This document shows, piece after piece, positions 54,705 to 64,000 of a stretch of 64,000 nt of DNA. The stretch is from Hyphobacterium marinum (GTDB lineage: Bacteria > Pseudomonadota > Alphaproteobacteria > Caulobacterales > Maricaulaceae). The notes under the pieces are model-generated. The model ran no database searches. It had not been told where the DNA came from and saw only the letters and a program-made list of their open reading frames with translations. Within the stretch, counting starts at the first letter, position 1. Every line of letters starts with the position of its first letter. The stretch spans positions 5,120-69,119 of the forward strand of contig NZ_JAZDRO010000007.1 of NCBI RefSeq assembly GCF_036330325.1. Reading direction: 5' to 3'. Both the position numbers and the translations under genes were made by a program.

Positions 54705-55812
54705 TTTTCCGTTCGAGATTGCAGCGACAGACGGCCAGGCCCGCACCGGTGTCCTGAAAACAACGCGGGGAGAAATCCGCACGCCAGCCTTCATGCCGGT
54801 CGGCACCGCCGCGACCGTGAAGGCGCTTTACATGGACCAGGTCCGCGATGCGGGCTCGGACATCATTTTGGGGAACACCTATCACCTGATGCTGCGCCCT
54901 GGCGCGGAGCGGGTGAAGCGCCTTGGCGGTCTGCACGCCTTTTCCGGCTGGTCCGGACCTATGCTGACCGATTCGGGCGGGTTCCAGGTCTGGTCGCTGG
55001 CCAATCTGCGCAAGCTGACCGAGGACGGCGTCACCTTCCAGAGCCATGTCGACGGATCGAGCCATGCGCTGACGCCGGAACGGTCCATCGAGATCCAGGC
55101 CGATCTGCTGGGCTCCGACATCGTCATGCAGCTGGATGAATGTACGCCTTTCCCGTGTCCGAAGGACGCCGCGCGGGAGTCCATGGAATTGTCTCTGCGC
55201 TGGGGCAAACGGTCGAAGACTGCGTTCGGCGAGCGCGACAGCCAGACCCTTTTCGGCATCGTGCAGGGTTCGGTATTCGAGGATCTGCGCCGGGAGAGTG
55301 CCGAGCGTCTCGTCGAGACCGGCTTTGGCGGCTATGCCATTGGCGGGCTCGCCGTCGGTGAGGGTTTCGAGACGATGTGCGAGGTCCTCGATTTCACGAC
55401 GCCGCTACTGCCTGCTGACCGGCCCCGCTACCTGATGGGTGTCGGCAAGCCGGTTGACCTTGTCGAAGCTATTGCGCGCGGTGTCGACATGTTCGATTGC
55501 GTCCTGCCGACGCGGTCCGGGCGGCACGGTCAGGCGTGGACGGATGAAGGGCCGATCAACCTGAAGAATGCCCGATTTGCCGAGGACCAGAGTCCGCTAA
55601 ACGAGCACATCAACTGCCCGGCAAGCCGAGACTATTCAAAGGCTTATATTCATCACCTCATCCGGTGCGGGGAGTATCTGGGCTCGATGCTCCTGTCCTG
55701 GCACAACATCGCCTACTATCAGGACCTGATGGCGCGGATGCGCGCGGCCATTGCCAACGGGACGTTCGAGGGTTTCCGGAAAGACTTCCGGTCCGGCTTG
55801 CGAGAAAGCTAG
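54697..55812 (+). CDS. tgt: Queuine tRNA-ribosyltransferase, degenerate zinc site
   Basis: 371 residues. Exchanges guanine 34 for preQ1 in Asp/Asn/His/Tyr tRNAs. The catalytic Asp92 (TDSGGFQVWS) and nucleophile Asp264 (DMFDCVLPTR) are present. The zinc motif C-x-C-x2-C...H reads I305-N-C307-P-A-S310 with H336, so two of the four ligands of the Zymomonas enzyme are lost. The C-terminal YYQDLM/F-R-x-DF part is normal. Operon with queA, so it is probably functional with altered metal binding. Confidence 0.95.
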   Translation: MTDFPFEIAATDGQARTGVLKTTRGEIRTPAFMPVGTAATVKALYMDQVRDAGSDIILGNTYHLMLRPGAERVKRLGGLHAFSGWSGPMLTDSGGFQVWSLANLRKLTEDGVTFQSHVDGSSHALTPERSIEIQADLLGSDIVMQLDECTPFPCPKDAARESMELSLRWGKRSKTAFGERDSQTLFGIVQGSVFEDLRRESAERLVETGFGGYAIGGLAVGEGFETMCEVLDFTTPLLPADRPRYLMGVGKPVDLVEAIARGVDMFDCVLPTRSGRHGQAWTDEGPINLKNARFAEDQSPLNEHINCPASRDYSKAYIHHLIRCGEYLGSMLLSWHNIAYYQDLMARMRAAIANGTFEGFRKDFRSGLRES

Positions 55813-56441
55813 CCTACCAGTCCGTACTCGCGAAACGCCCGGTCGAGTTCCCGGCGCTCACACCCGAACCCGTCAAACAGTCCGCGCAGGTATGCGCGGC
55901 GCTTCAGGGCCATTTCACGCCGGTCGCGGGCTTCCTGTTCAATTTCACCGGCCCGGCCGACAAAGCGGACCAGGGGGCGGGCCGGGTTAAGGCCGACGAT
56001 GACCGACCGGTAAAGACCGCGTGCGCCATCCGCGGCGGCATCGCCGGTCCGGTCTGCCCAGACGCGGCTCTGGTCTATCCAGTCTTCGTCGCCATCCCCA
56101 TTCATGTCCTGGGGAGCCTCGTACTCGGCGCGCAAATCGACGATTTCCTCGTCCTCGCCCAAGACGGCCGTCAACCGGGCGATATCGATGGCAACTGTCC
56201 GGCAACGACGGACCTCGCCGCGGCCGCCATAAGGCGTGGGGACGGTCAGGTCGCCCTGGTCCACCATGACCGGGCCTGGGCGATCCATAGGCAGGCCAAC
56301 GGCATCCACGACGGCGGAGCGGGTTTCCTGGCCGCTGAAGCGCGCCGCTGCCACGGTGCGATCGCGCGTGGACGAACAGCCCGGCAGAACGACGGCAGAA
56401 GCAATGCAAATGAGGACAAGGCTTCGTAACATGGTGTCCAT
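55809..56441 (-). CDS. Lipoprotein of unknown function
   Basis: 210 residues from ATG 56441; ATG 56432 also fits and neither has a clear ribosome-binding site. Lipobox VLPGC (Cys about 22). Contains a calcium-loop-like DMNGDGDEDWID, typical of a repeat reporting a written quantity, and ends in an Arg/Glu-rich helix. Convergent with tgt, overlapping by four bases. No family recognised. Confidence 0.75.
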   Translation of the reverse strand: MDTMLRSLVLICIASAVVLPGCSSTRDRTVAAARFSGQETRSAVVDAVGLPMDRPGPVMVDQGDLTVPTPYGGRGEVRRCRTVAIDIARLTAVLGEDEEIVDLRAEYEAPQDMNGDGDEDWIDQSRVWADRTGDAAADGARGLYRSVIVGLNPARPLVRFVGRAGEIEQEARDRREMALKRRAYLRGLFDGFGCERRELDRAFREYGLVG

Positions 56442-56521
56442 TTTACTGCGGATTCCGGCGGATTCGAGACCGCGGCATGACCTTTCCGGTGCAGCCAACT
56501 GCCGCCCGGCGTCGAGATGAG

Positions 56522-56548
56522 TTGACCCCACAGGAGCTTCGCTATAGG
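56522..56548 (+). promoter_or_regulatory. Probable promoter of tRNA-Lys
   Basis: TTGACC (56522-56527) and TATAGG (56543-56548) with a short 15-base spacer, 26 bases before the tRNA 5' end. Confidence 0.45.
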
Positions 56549-56574
56549 CCTCCCGCCCTGACCAGCGGTGGTAA

Positions 56575-56650
56575 GAGCCTGTAGCTCAGTTGGTAGAGCA
56601 ACTGACTTTTAATCAGTAGGTCCAGGGTTCGAATCCCTGCGGGCTCACCA
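56575..56650 (+). tRNA. tRNA-Lys (anticodon TTT)
   Basis: 76 bases including encoded CCA. The acceptor GAGCCTG/CGGGCTC pairs with one G-U, the discriminator is A, the anticodon loop CTTTTAA gives TTT, and the T arm is GGGTTCGAATCCC. Confidence 0.97.
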
Positions 56651-56662
56651 TCACTCGTCAGT

Positions 56663-57949
56663 TCAATGCACTGTCGGCCCGATCAGTTCCGCCTCGGCCA
56701 GGATGAGGAGGAGGGTGGCCTGCAGCGCCACATGGGCGTCAACGTCTTCCCAGCTCTCGTCTGGCGAATGCGCATCGCGTGAAATGCCGCCACGGCTGAT
56801 CGTGATGGCCGGAACACCCAGGGACATCGGAATATTGGCGTCCGTCGAGGACTCGCGCATTTCCGCGTCGATCCCGAATGTGCGAAGCGCTGCAACGGCA
56901 TGCTGAACAAGCGGTTGGCCGGGATCATTCTGGCCCGGAGGCCGGTACCCGATCGGGGTCAGCGACAATTCCAGCTCCGGACCTTCGCGGCGGCGGGCAT
57001 TTTCCGCGGCCAGCGCGTCATGCATGGAGGCCAGGAAGGCATCATGCAGCGCATTCAGCTTGTCCGGGCTGGCTGAGCGCATGTCGACTTCCATAGTGCT
57101 TTCAAACGGAATTGAATTGACCGATGTACCGCCCTCGATCCGTCCGACCGAGAACGTCGCCTTGTCGCCGTCGAGCGTAATCGGTGTCGCAGATTCGGTA
57201 AAACGCACAATGGCTTCGGCCAGGGCCTGGTGCGGATGTGCCATGCCAAATGCGGCGTAGGAATGCCCGCCCGGACCGGCGAATGTCACGCGGTAACGCA
57301 GCGAGCCGACGGCGTTGACAACGAGGCGCTCAACATCGCCGCCGTCAATCGCGATGAAGGCGTCGACGATTTCCGCACCAGGACGAAACAGATGGCGCAC
57401 GCCGCGCAGGTCACCGATGCCCTCCTCGCCGACCGAGCCAATGAACAGCAGGGTGTCGCGCGTTTCGATCTCTTCGGCCTGCAGCACGTCGATCAGGGCC
57501 AGCAGCGCGACAAGGCCGCGTGAATTGTCCCCGATCCCCGGTGCGGTGAAGACGTTGCCCTCGCGCCGGACGGTGACATCCGTGCCTTCGGGGAAAACGG
57601 TGTCTAGGTGTGCGACGATGGCGATGGTCTCGCCGCCGGGGGCTCCCGGCCTGCGGCCGATCACATTGCCAACCTCGTCTATGGTCACATCGTCCAGCCC
57701 CAGTGCCCGCATCCGCTCCGCGATATCGGCGGCGCGAGGCTCTTCACCGAAAGGCGGGGCGGGGATTTCATTGATGGCGACCAGGCGTTCATTGTTCGTC
57801 TCGCGCATATCTTCCAGCCGTGCCATGGCGTCCTGGACAACAGGTTCGGCCATCAGGGCCGCTACGGTGGTGTCTGCATCGGTTTCGGTCTGGCCATTGG
57901 CTGGAGCGACGATCAGGAGGAGGGCGGCTAGGGCGGCGAAGAACTTCAT
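56663..57949 (-). CDS. Exported M20-family metallopeptidase
   Basis: 428 residues with signal peptide (cleavage after PANG). Two-zinc aminopeptidase/tripeptidase type: VAHLDTVFPEGT, GIGDNSRGLVALLALI, GSVGEEGIGDLRGVRHLF with the catalytic Glu pair, IDGGD, and a C-terminal HSPDE histidine (RDAHSPDESWED). The dimerisation insert covers about 205-320. It should cut peptides in the periplasm. Fourth gene of a minus-strand operon, 27 bases after the transporter gene. Confidence 0.92.
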   Translation of the reverse strand: MKFFAALAALLLIVAPANGQTETDADTTVAALMAEPVVQDAMARLEDMRETNNERLVAINEIPAPPFGEEPRAADIAERMRALGLDDVTIDEVGNVIGRRPGAPGGETIAIVAHLDTVFPEGTDVTVRREGNVFTAPGIGDNSRGLVALLALIDVLQAEEIETRDTLLFIGSVGEEGIGDLRGVRHLFRPGAEIVDAFIAIDGGDVERLVVNAVGSLRYRVTFAGPGGHSYAAFGMAHPHQALAEAIVRFTESATPITLDGDKATFSVGRIEGGTSVNSIPFESTMEVDMRSASPDKLNALHDAFLASMHDALAAENARRREGPELELSLTPIGYRPPGQNDPGQPLVQHAVAALRTFGIDAEMRESSTDANIPMSLGVPAITISRGGISRDAHSPDESWEDVDAHVALQATLLLILAEAELIGPTVH

Positions 57950-57976
57950 GATGGGCTCCGGTAGCTGGGCTGGGGG

Positions 57977-59371
57977 TCAGGCCCCGAGGGCGACCGCCAC
58001 ACCCAAAAGGGCGCAGGCGATGACAATGAAGAGGGCCCAGAGTGGCAGAACGAACCGGGCCCAGTCGAGCCAGTTGATGCGCCCGGCGGCCAGATAGGCG
58101 AGGAGCGTTCCCGAGGTGGGGGTGAGCATGTTGGTGATGCCGTTGCCAAAGAGGAAGGCCGAGACGGTGGTTTGCGGGCCGACCCCGGCGAGCTGGGCGA
58201 CAGGGCCCATGATCGGCATGGTCACGGCCGCCTGTCCTGATGTCGATGGAATCAGGAAGTCGAGCAGGAGCTGGGCACCGAACATCGAGACCGCGGTGAC
58301 ATAGGCCCCGTGTGCGCCAACCGCGGCATTCAGGCCATGAACGATCGTGTCGAGGATCCGGCCCTGCTCCAGCACGATGGTCACCGCCATCGCGACGCCG
58401 ATCAGGGCGCTGGCGAGGAGGACTTTCTTCATGCCGGACACGAAGGCTTCCGCGCTTTCGCTGGGCGAGAAACCGCTTGCAATGGCCAGGCCCAGCGAGA
58501 TGGCGATATAGGCGGTTGATAGCTCGAGGTGCGACCAGTCCCACCGGGTCGATCCGACAAGGATTACCGCAATTCCGCCGACGAGGATCGCGACCATGGC
58601 TCCTTCCCGGATCGTCATCGGCGGAGCGGTATGCGCCTCCAGCGACACGGCCCCTTCGGGCTTCATGCCGCGCAATCGCCAGAGCAGGAAGCCGATGCCC
58701 GCCGCCAGGAAGACGGCGTAGAAGAAGAGCCGCAGGCCTGCGCCGGAAAACACCGGAACGCCGACAAGGGGCTGGGCGATGGTCAGCGGGATCGGGTTCG
58801 TAACCGAGGCGAGATAGCCAACCTTCACCGCGATGGTGACGATGGCAAAGCCGACTATCGCGGGCAGGCCGATCCGGGCGGCCATGGCGGTCATTACGGG
58901 GATGACAAGGAGGTATTCCGAGGCCAGTCCCAGGAAGGCGCTGCCGGCGGAGAAGACCGTCATCAACACGACGACCAGAACCGAAATCCGGCCGCGCGCA
59001 GCGTGCAGCAGGCGGTTGATTCCATTTTCCACCACGCCGGCCCTGTCGAGTATCCCGAACATGCCGCCGATCAACAGGACCATGAAAATGAGATTGGCCG
59101 CGCGCTCGAGACCTGCCGGTATGGCGATCAATGCGCCTGTGAGGCTGACGGGCGCGGCGGTCTCACCTTCGGATGTGTCCGGTGCCCGGATCACGCCGGA
59201 GAGCGTTCTTTCCTTGTCGAGCAGTTCGAAACTGCCCGGCACAACAAGCCGCCCGTCGCGTTCATAGCTGCCTGACGCGACCAGCCAGGTCAGCGCGGTC
59301 GCGAGGACCAGGATGCCCAGGAGAATGACAACCGGATGGATCGTGCGGCGTTGGCCGGGTTCACGCATCAC
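57977..59371 (-). CDS. YfcC/DcuC-family carboxylate or amino-acid carrier
   Basis: 464 residues, about twelve transmembrane helices. HPVVILLGILVLATALTWL starts the family; a polar periplasmic segment (about 32-70) follows, and then GGMFGILDRAGVVENGINRLL, ASVTNPIPLTIAQPL and IPSTSGQAAVTMPIMGPVA with the two re-entrant-loop-like Asn-Pro and Ser-x-Ser-Gly motifs. Family members carry C4-dicarboxylates, arginine/ornithine or small peptides with an ion. ATGA overlap with the upstream amidohydrolase suggests uptake of amino acids or N-formyl/N-acyl products. Confidence 0.87.
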   Translation of the reverse strand: MMREPGQRRTIHPVVILLGILVLATALTWLVASGSYERDGRLVVPGSFELLDKERTLSGVIRAPDTSEGETAAPVSLTGALIAIPAGLERAANLIFMVLLIGGMFGILDRAGVVENGINRLLHAARGRISVLVVVLMTVFSAGSAFLGLASEYLLVIPVMTAMAARIGLPAIVGFAIVTIAVKVGYLASVTNPIPLTIAQPLVGVPVFSGAGLRLFFYAVFLAAGIGFLLWRLRGMKPEGAVSLEAHTAPPMTIREGAMVAILVGGIAVILVGSTRWDWSHLELSTAYIAISLGLAIASGFSPSESAEAFVSGMKKVLLASALIGVAMAVTIVLEQGRILDTIVHGLNAAVGAHGAYVTAVSMFGAQLLLDFLIPSTSGQAAVTMPIMGPVAQLAGVGPQTTVSAFLFGNGITNMLTPTSGTLLAYLAAGRINWLDWARFVLPLWALFIVIACALLGVAVALGA

Positions 59372-60231
59372 GCTAACTCCATGTTGGATCGCACGAAGGC
59401 GGCGATACTGGCCCCAATCGCCGACAGGGCGGATTTGAATGCAGGATAGTCCGGTGATTTTTCAGCTGTTGATTCATCGAGATAGAGGGCGCGGTTAATC
59501 TCGATTTGCAGGCTGTGAAGGCCTTGCTCCGGCCGGCCAAAACGCTGGACGAGATAGCCGCCCTTGTAGGGATCGTTGACCGAAACCGTGAAGCCCGCCG
59601 CCAAGAATGCCGACTTCACATACTGGGTGAAGTCCGGGGCGGCGCTGGTTCCGTCGAGGTCCCCCAGGACGATATCCGGCCTCGGCTTTCCGGCGTCGAT
59701 ATTCATCGCATTGCCGGCCGACTTCATCGAGTGACAGTCGATATGCCAGACATTTCCGTGCTTTGAGCGGAAAGCCTTGATGGTTGAATCAAGTGCGGCG
59801 TGGTAGGGCGCATGGAGCGTATCGATCCAGGACTTCACCGTCAGAGGATCCAGAAGTCCGTGGTGCGTCGGTTGTCCGGGAAGGATGTCGCGGCGCAACA
59901 GGCCCATGCCTCGCGCGCTATAGCGGGTCGGATTGAGCGTGCCCCATCGGGAAGGCCAGGGCCGGTCAAGAAGTGCCGGGTCGATATCGTCCGGCGCGCG
60001 GTTCGCATCGACCACAACACGTGGAAAGGTGGCCGCGATCAGGGTCGCACCCTCATCAACGGCGTTGCTCCAGAGGTCCTCGACATGGGCATCCCAGGCG
60101 GTTTTCAGTTCTGACTTAGCCGCCGGTGTGGAAAAGCCGTCGGGAAAAACGGTGCCGCTGTGCGGGGAATCGAAAACCAGCGGCAGGGCGGCGATTCCGT
60201 CGGGCGGCCGCTGGATCACAAACGCCGTCAT
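59368..60231 (-). CDS. N-formylglutamate amidohydrolase family protein
   Basis: 287 residues from ATG 60231. FDSPHSGTVFP and WHIDCHSM are the metal-binding blocks, and EINRALYLDE is the usual C-terminal motif. HutG-type members release formate from N-formylglutamate in histidine breakdown. The rest of hut is absent, so substrates may be other N-formyl or N-acyl amino acids. Second gene of the operon, 28 bases after the dipeptidase. Confidence 0.9.
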   Translation of the reverse strand: MTAFVIQRPPDGIAALPLVFDSPHSGTVFPDGFSTPAAKSELKTAWDAHVEDLWSNAVDEGATLIAATFPRVVVDANRAPDDIDPALLDRPWPSRWGTLNPTRYSARGMGLLRRDILPGQPTHHGLLDPLTVKSWIDTLHAPYHAALDSTIKAFRSKHGNVWHIDCHSMKSAGNAMNIDAGKPRPDIVLGDLDGTSAAPDFTQYVKSAFLAAGFTVSVNDPYKGGYLVQRFGRPEQGLHSLQIEINRALYLDESTAEKSPDYPAFKSALSAIGASIAAFVRSNMELA

Positions 60232-60259
60232 CCCCGGAGCGCCGGGCCGCGTCGCGCTG

Positions 60260-61438
60260 TCATTCACGCGGCAGGTTCTCGAGGAAGAAGCGGATCTGGT
60301 TCTCGCCCATGACGGCGCGGATATCAGCCTCGGCCATGCCGGCGTCGAGCAGGGCCTGGGTGAGGGCAGCGAGTTCGGAGGCGTCGAAGGTCGCGGTGAT
60401 CGACCCGTCATAGTCCGAACCAAGCGCAACAGCGTCCACGCCGAACGTGTCGGCGGCATGGATGATGACGCGCGCCACCCCGGCCGGGGTGTCATCGCAG
60501 GTGACATCCGCCCAGAAGCCGATACCGATCAGGCCGCCCCGATCGGCGATCTCGGCAAGCAGGGCGTCGGGAATGTTGCGCGGTGTCTCACACAGCGACC
60601 GGACGCCGGTATGCGAGACGATGATCGGGGCATCACTCATGTCGAGGACTTCCCGCACCACCGCTTCGGACGAGTGGGCCAGGTCGATGATGAAGCCCTG
60701 CCGGGTCAGTTCGCGGACCGCTTCGCGACCGAAATCGGTCAGACCCGCATTCGACAACCCGTGCAGCGAACCACCGAGCTCATTGTCGAAGAAATGCTGG
60801 AGACCGACGACCCGGTAGCCCTCATCGTGGAGCCGCGCAATGTTCGCGACCTCGCCTTCCAGGGGGTGCGCACCCTCGGTTCCGAGGATACCGGCGACAA
60901 GGTCGGGATTGGTATCGTGGGCATCGAGCGCGGCACGCAAATCGGCCTGGCTGCCGACCACGACGAAATCGCCATTAGAGCGCGCTGCCGCGCGGTGCAG
61001 CCGGCGGGCGTGAAACCGCGCGCGATTATACAGTGATCTCCAGGTGTCCACGGGCCAGCGCTGAGCGATGGCGAGCAGGGTGATGTCGTCACTCGTCGCA
61101 TCATTGGATTCGTAATTCATGTCCGACGGGGTCTTGGTCACCGAGGTAAAGACCTGGAGCACGACGCCGCCATCGCGCAGGCGCGGAAGATCGGTATGGC
61201 CGCGCGCGTAACGCCGCACGGGATCACGCGACCACAACAGGAGATCGGAGTGCAGATCGGCGACGCGCAGCGTGTCGTGCAGGGCCTGCGCCTGTGTGGA
61301 GATGACATAGGGATCGTGCGCGGTGACGGCATTGAGTGAATTGTCGACCCGCGGCGGCAGGACCACGAAAAAGAAGACCGCTGCTGCCAGGGCCAGCGAA
61401 AACGCCACCGCCAATATCCATTTCACCAGGCCTGCCAT
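60260..61438 (-). CDS. Membrane dipeptidase (M19 family)
   Basis: 392 residues from ATG 61438, six bases after GGAGG (earlier in-frame ATGs lack spacing). N-terminal helix about 5-26 anchors it. Zinc ligands: DLHSDLL (H-x-D), E of GTEGAHPLEG, H of VSHTGVR and the GSDYDG Asp. Cleaves dipeptides, including D-residue ones, outside the inner membrane. First gene of the four-gene peptide-use operon. Confidence 0.92.
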   Translation of the reverse strand: MAGLVKWILAVAFSLALAAAVFFFVVLPPRVDNSLNAVTAHDPYVISTQAQALHDTLRVADLHSDLLLWSRDPVRRYARGHTDLPRLRDGGVVLQVFTSVTKTPSDMNYESNDATSDDITLLAIAQRWPVDTWRSLYNRARFHARRLHRAAARSNGDFVVVGSQADLRAALDAHDTNPDLVAGILGTEGAHPLEGEVANIARLHDEGYRVVGLQHFFDNELGGSLHGLSNAGLTDFGREAVRELTRQGFIIDLAHSSEAVVREVLDMSDAPIIVSHTGVRSLCETPRNIPDALLAEIADRGGLIGIGFWADVTCDDTPAGVARVIIHAADTFGVDAVALGSDYDGSITATFDASELAALTQALLDAGMAEADIRAVMGENQIRFFLENLPRE

Positions 61439-61683
61439 CCTCATCCTCCCGATAATGCCCGCCAATTCGGACTAGGCACGATCAGGCGGCGGACGGCAAG
61501 CGGAGAGGGCGATTTGGACTCGTTGCCGCGCGCTGCATCACGCCGGTGCTGTGATGGAACGAATGTGGCGGTTTCCCGTTTTGTCATCAGAAGATGGCTG
61601 CAGAGCGGCCCTGCCGGAACCCGGCATTCCTGCGCACCCGCCTCGTCGCGGATGCGCCCGACCGACCGAGCAAAGACGATAGT

Positions 61684-62154
61684 ATGGCGATGTTAACCCT
61701 CACCGAGCGTGACCGGACAGCGACTGGTCTCTCTGCCGATGCTGCAGAGGCAACACCGGATCGCCGCGACTCCGCGCCCTTGCGCGTCTTGGTCGTCGAG
61801 GATGATTTCCTGGTTGCCATGACAATCGAGCAGGCGGTTCGCAATGCCGGGATGGAGGTTGTCGGAATTGCGCCAACCCGGGCGCGGGCCCTTGAGATGG
61901 GTGCGGCGCTGAAGCCCGACTTTGCCACGATGGACATCAATCTGCGCGGCGACCAGGCCGGAACCGACATAGCCCGGCAATTTCATGAACAACTCGGTGT
62001 CCGCAGCCTGTTCATCACGGCCTATGCCGGTGACGCCGAGAAGAACCGCGAAGCCGCGCCCGCGCAGCCGCTGGGGTGGGTCGACAAACCCTTCACCACC
62101 GACACGCTGGTCGCGCGGCTGCGCCGGGCGGCGCGGCAACTGGATGACGCGTAA
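61684..62154 (+). CDS. Single-domain response regulator
   Basis: 156 residues from ATG 61684 (ATG 61690 possible). Receiver domain about 40-150 with acidic pair VVEDD, phospho-acceptor Asp in ATMDINLRG, Thr/Ser in FITAYAG and Lys in VDKPF. There is no output domain. The N-terminal 35 residues are a polar extension. Such proteins relay phosphate or interact with histidine kinases; no kinase gene adjoins it. Confidence 0.9.
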   Translation: MAMLTLTERDRTATGLSADAAEATPDRRDSAPLRVLVVEDDFLVAMTIEQAVRNAGMEVVGIAPTRARALEMGAALKPDFATMDINLRGDQAGTDIARQFHEQLGVRSLFITAYAGDAEKNREAAPAQPLGWVDKPFTTDTLVARLRRAARQLDDA

Positions 62155-62283
62155 CCAAGCAGATTTGAACAGGTTCGAAGAAAGAGTCCGCCTGGCTGTT
62201 TGATTGGCCGACCAGCTTGGGCTAAGCGGTGTCGCATATCGAGCCGGGCGCGGAGACTGCGCCAAACCGAAAGACCGACACCC

Positions 62284-63465
<1,182 letters not shown>

Positions 63466-63912
63466 CCCCAAACGGGGTGTGGCAGAAGCGACACGCCCTG
63501 CGATATTTCGATTGCAGTCGACGTGAGCGGGCGGAGCATCGCCGGTGTCGGGGCGGGAAAAGGACCGCTTTCAGTACGCCGCTCGGGCCTGGACGCCCGT
63601 CCTGTCCCGATGACCCGATGATCGCATAAGGCATCGAAATTCCCAATTCTGATGCGGTTTCCCGGAGTGTGGCGGTCTTTCCGCCCGGGACCAAAATCGC
63701 CTCTGAGGCGAGTTTTTGAGTGCTGCCTTGCGCAGGACGGGAAAGTGCCCGCGAAGCGTTTTCAATCAGGCGTCTAAGGGTGGCGCGGGCCAAAATTATC
63801 ATGTAGAAAAATTCGCAGAGCACCCGGATGTCCGGGGGTTCCTCGTGTTCTGGCTTCGGCCAGACCAAAGTTTGACTCACGCGATGGAGGCTTGGCCTCC
63901 GGAGGGGGAAAG
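63466..63912. other. Intergenic region with several hairpins upstream of an outer-membrane protein gene
   Basis: 447 bases without a supported gene. It contains CGCCTC/GAGGCG then AGTTTTTG (63698-63717, terminator-like), TCTGGC-TTCG-GCCAGA (63849-63864), TTTGAC near 63870, and GGAGGC-TTG-GCCTCC overlapping the ribosome-binding region of the next gene. The leader is long and structured, as expected for an abundant outer-membrane protein mRNA. An open minus-strand frame exists but shows no protein-like features. Confidence 0.55.
63698..63717 (+). terminator. Rho-independent terminator-like hairpin
   Basis: CGCCTC-T-GAGGCG stem (the tight one-base loop would open to CTG) followed by AG and five T. 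About 230 bases after the acyl-CoA dehydrogenase stop, so it ends either that transcript or a short intergenic RNA. Confidence 0.5.
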
Positions 63913-64000
63913 ATGAAGAAACGGCTTTTAATAGCCGCCGCAGCCGGAGCCTTTCTGACGGTACCGTCCGTCGCGCAGGCTGACGAGGGCTGGTATTTTG
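63913..64000 (+). CDS. Outer-membrane beta-barrel protein, N-terminal 29 residues (truncated by window)
   Basis: ATG 63913 behind GGAGGGGGAAAG. A signal peptide MKKRLLIAAAAGAFLTVPSV cleaved after AQA, then DEGWYF, the usual beginning of OmpA-type or Omp25-type beta-barrels (DEGWY-x-G). Runs off the window, so no further domain can be judged. Confidence 0.75.
   Translation, partial: MKKRLLIAAAAGAFLTVPSVAQADEGWYF

Overview
The window is about 63% GC, with ATGA-type stop/start overlaps and dense coding on both strands. The gene content points to a stalked-bacterium-type alphaproteobacterium of the Caulobacterales/Maricaulales group. Evidence for this is the pcm-like/tolC/popZ/valS order, a PopZ polar organiser, the nagZ-scpA-scpB-tatABC-serS-surE-pcm-nlpD-like run followed by yajC-secD-secF, a GAAC-N7-GAAC LexA box between uvrA and ssb, and CtrA-like half-site pairs. 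Genus is not decidable from sequence alone; a Maricaulis/Oceanicaulis-like marine genome is my best inference. There is no prophage, insertion sequence, CRISPR array or rRNA operon.

Layout. 1-4.4 kb: end of an ABC exporter, a secreted von Willebrand A protein bracketed by two copies of a dispersed repeat, a cupin, small membrane proteins, tRNA-Asn and tRNA-Cys. 4.4-10.4 kb: a Pcm-like methyltransferase, TolC behind two palindromic operators, PopZ and ValS. 10.4-17.3 kb: an unrecognised Cys-rich secreted protein, a DUF3137 protein, xthA, a possible degenerate GGDEF/EAL protein, nitroreductase, erpA and dgt. 17.3-26.3 kb: one long plus-strand run covering cell-wall recycling and division (SPOR, NagZ, NlpD-like), chromosome segregation (ScpAB), Tat export, SerS, SurE and Pcm. 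26.3-34.1 kb: a class A beta-lactamase, YajC-SecD-SecF, an Fe/Mn superoxide dismutase, a squalene-synthase-fold protein and TrmFO.

34.4-41.8 kb is the least explained block: a secreted TonB-C-like protein, then six tandem, strongly diverged integral membrane proteins sharing two cytoplasmic-type motifs, with an ExoD-family protein among them. 41.8-55.8 kb returns to core genes: UvrA, SSB, GyrA, CoaD, two cyclophilins, an EEP-family phosphodiesterase, QueA and Tgt. An EF-hand gene broken by one missing base lies before gyrA. UvrA carries a palindromic repeat inserted in frame. 55.8-64 kb: a lipoprotein, tRNA-Lys, and a four-gene minus-strand operon for peptide and amino-acid scavenging (M19 dipeptidase, N-formylglutamate amidohydrolase, YfcC/DcuC-type carrier, secreted M20 peptidase). 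It ends with a single-domain response regulator, a glutaryl-CoA-dehydrogenase-type acyl-CoA dehydrogenase and the start of an outer-membrane protein.

Most of the window is conserved housekeeping. The points most worth following are the tandem membrane-protein family, the in-frame repeat in uvrA, the compositionally foreign segment inside valS, the tolC operators, the Tgt with lost zinc ligands, and a candidate small RNA beside tRNA-Asn.
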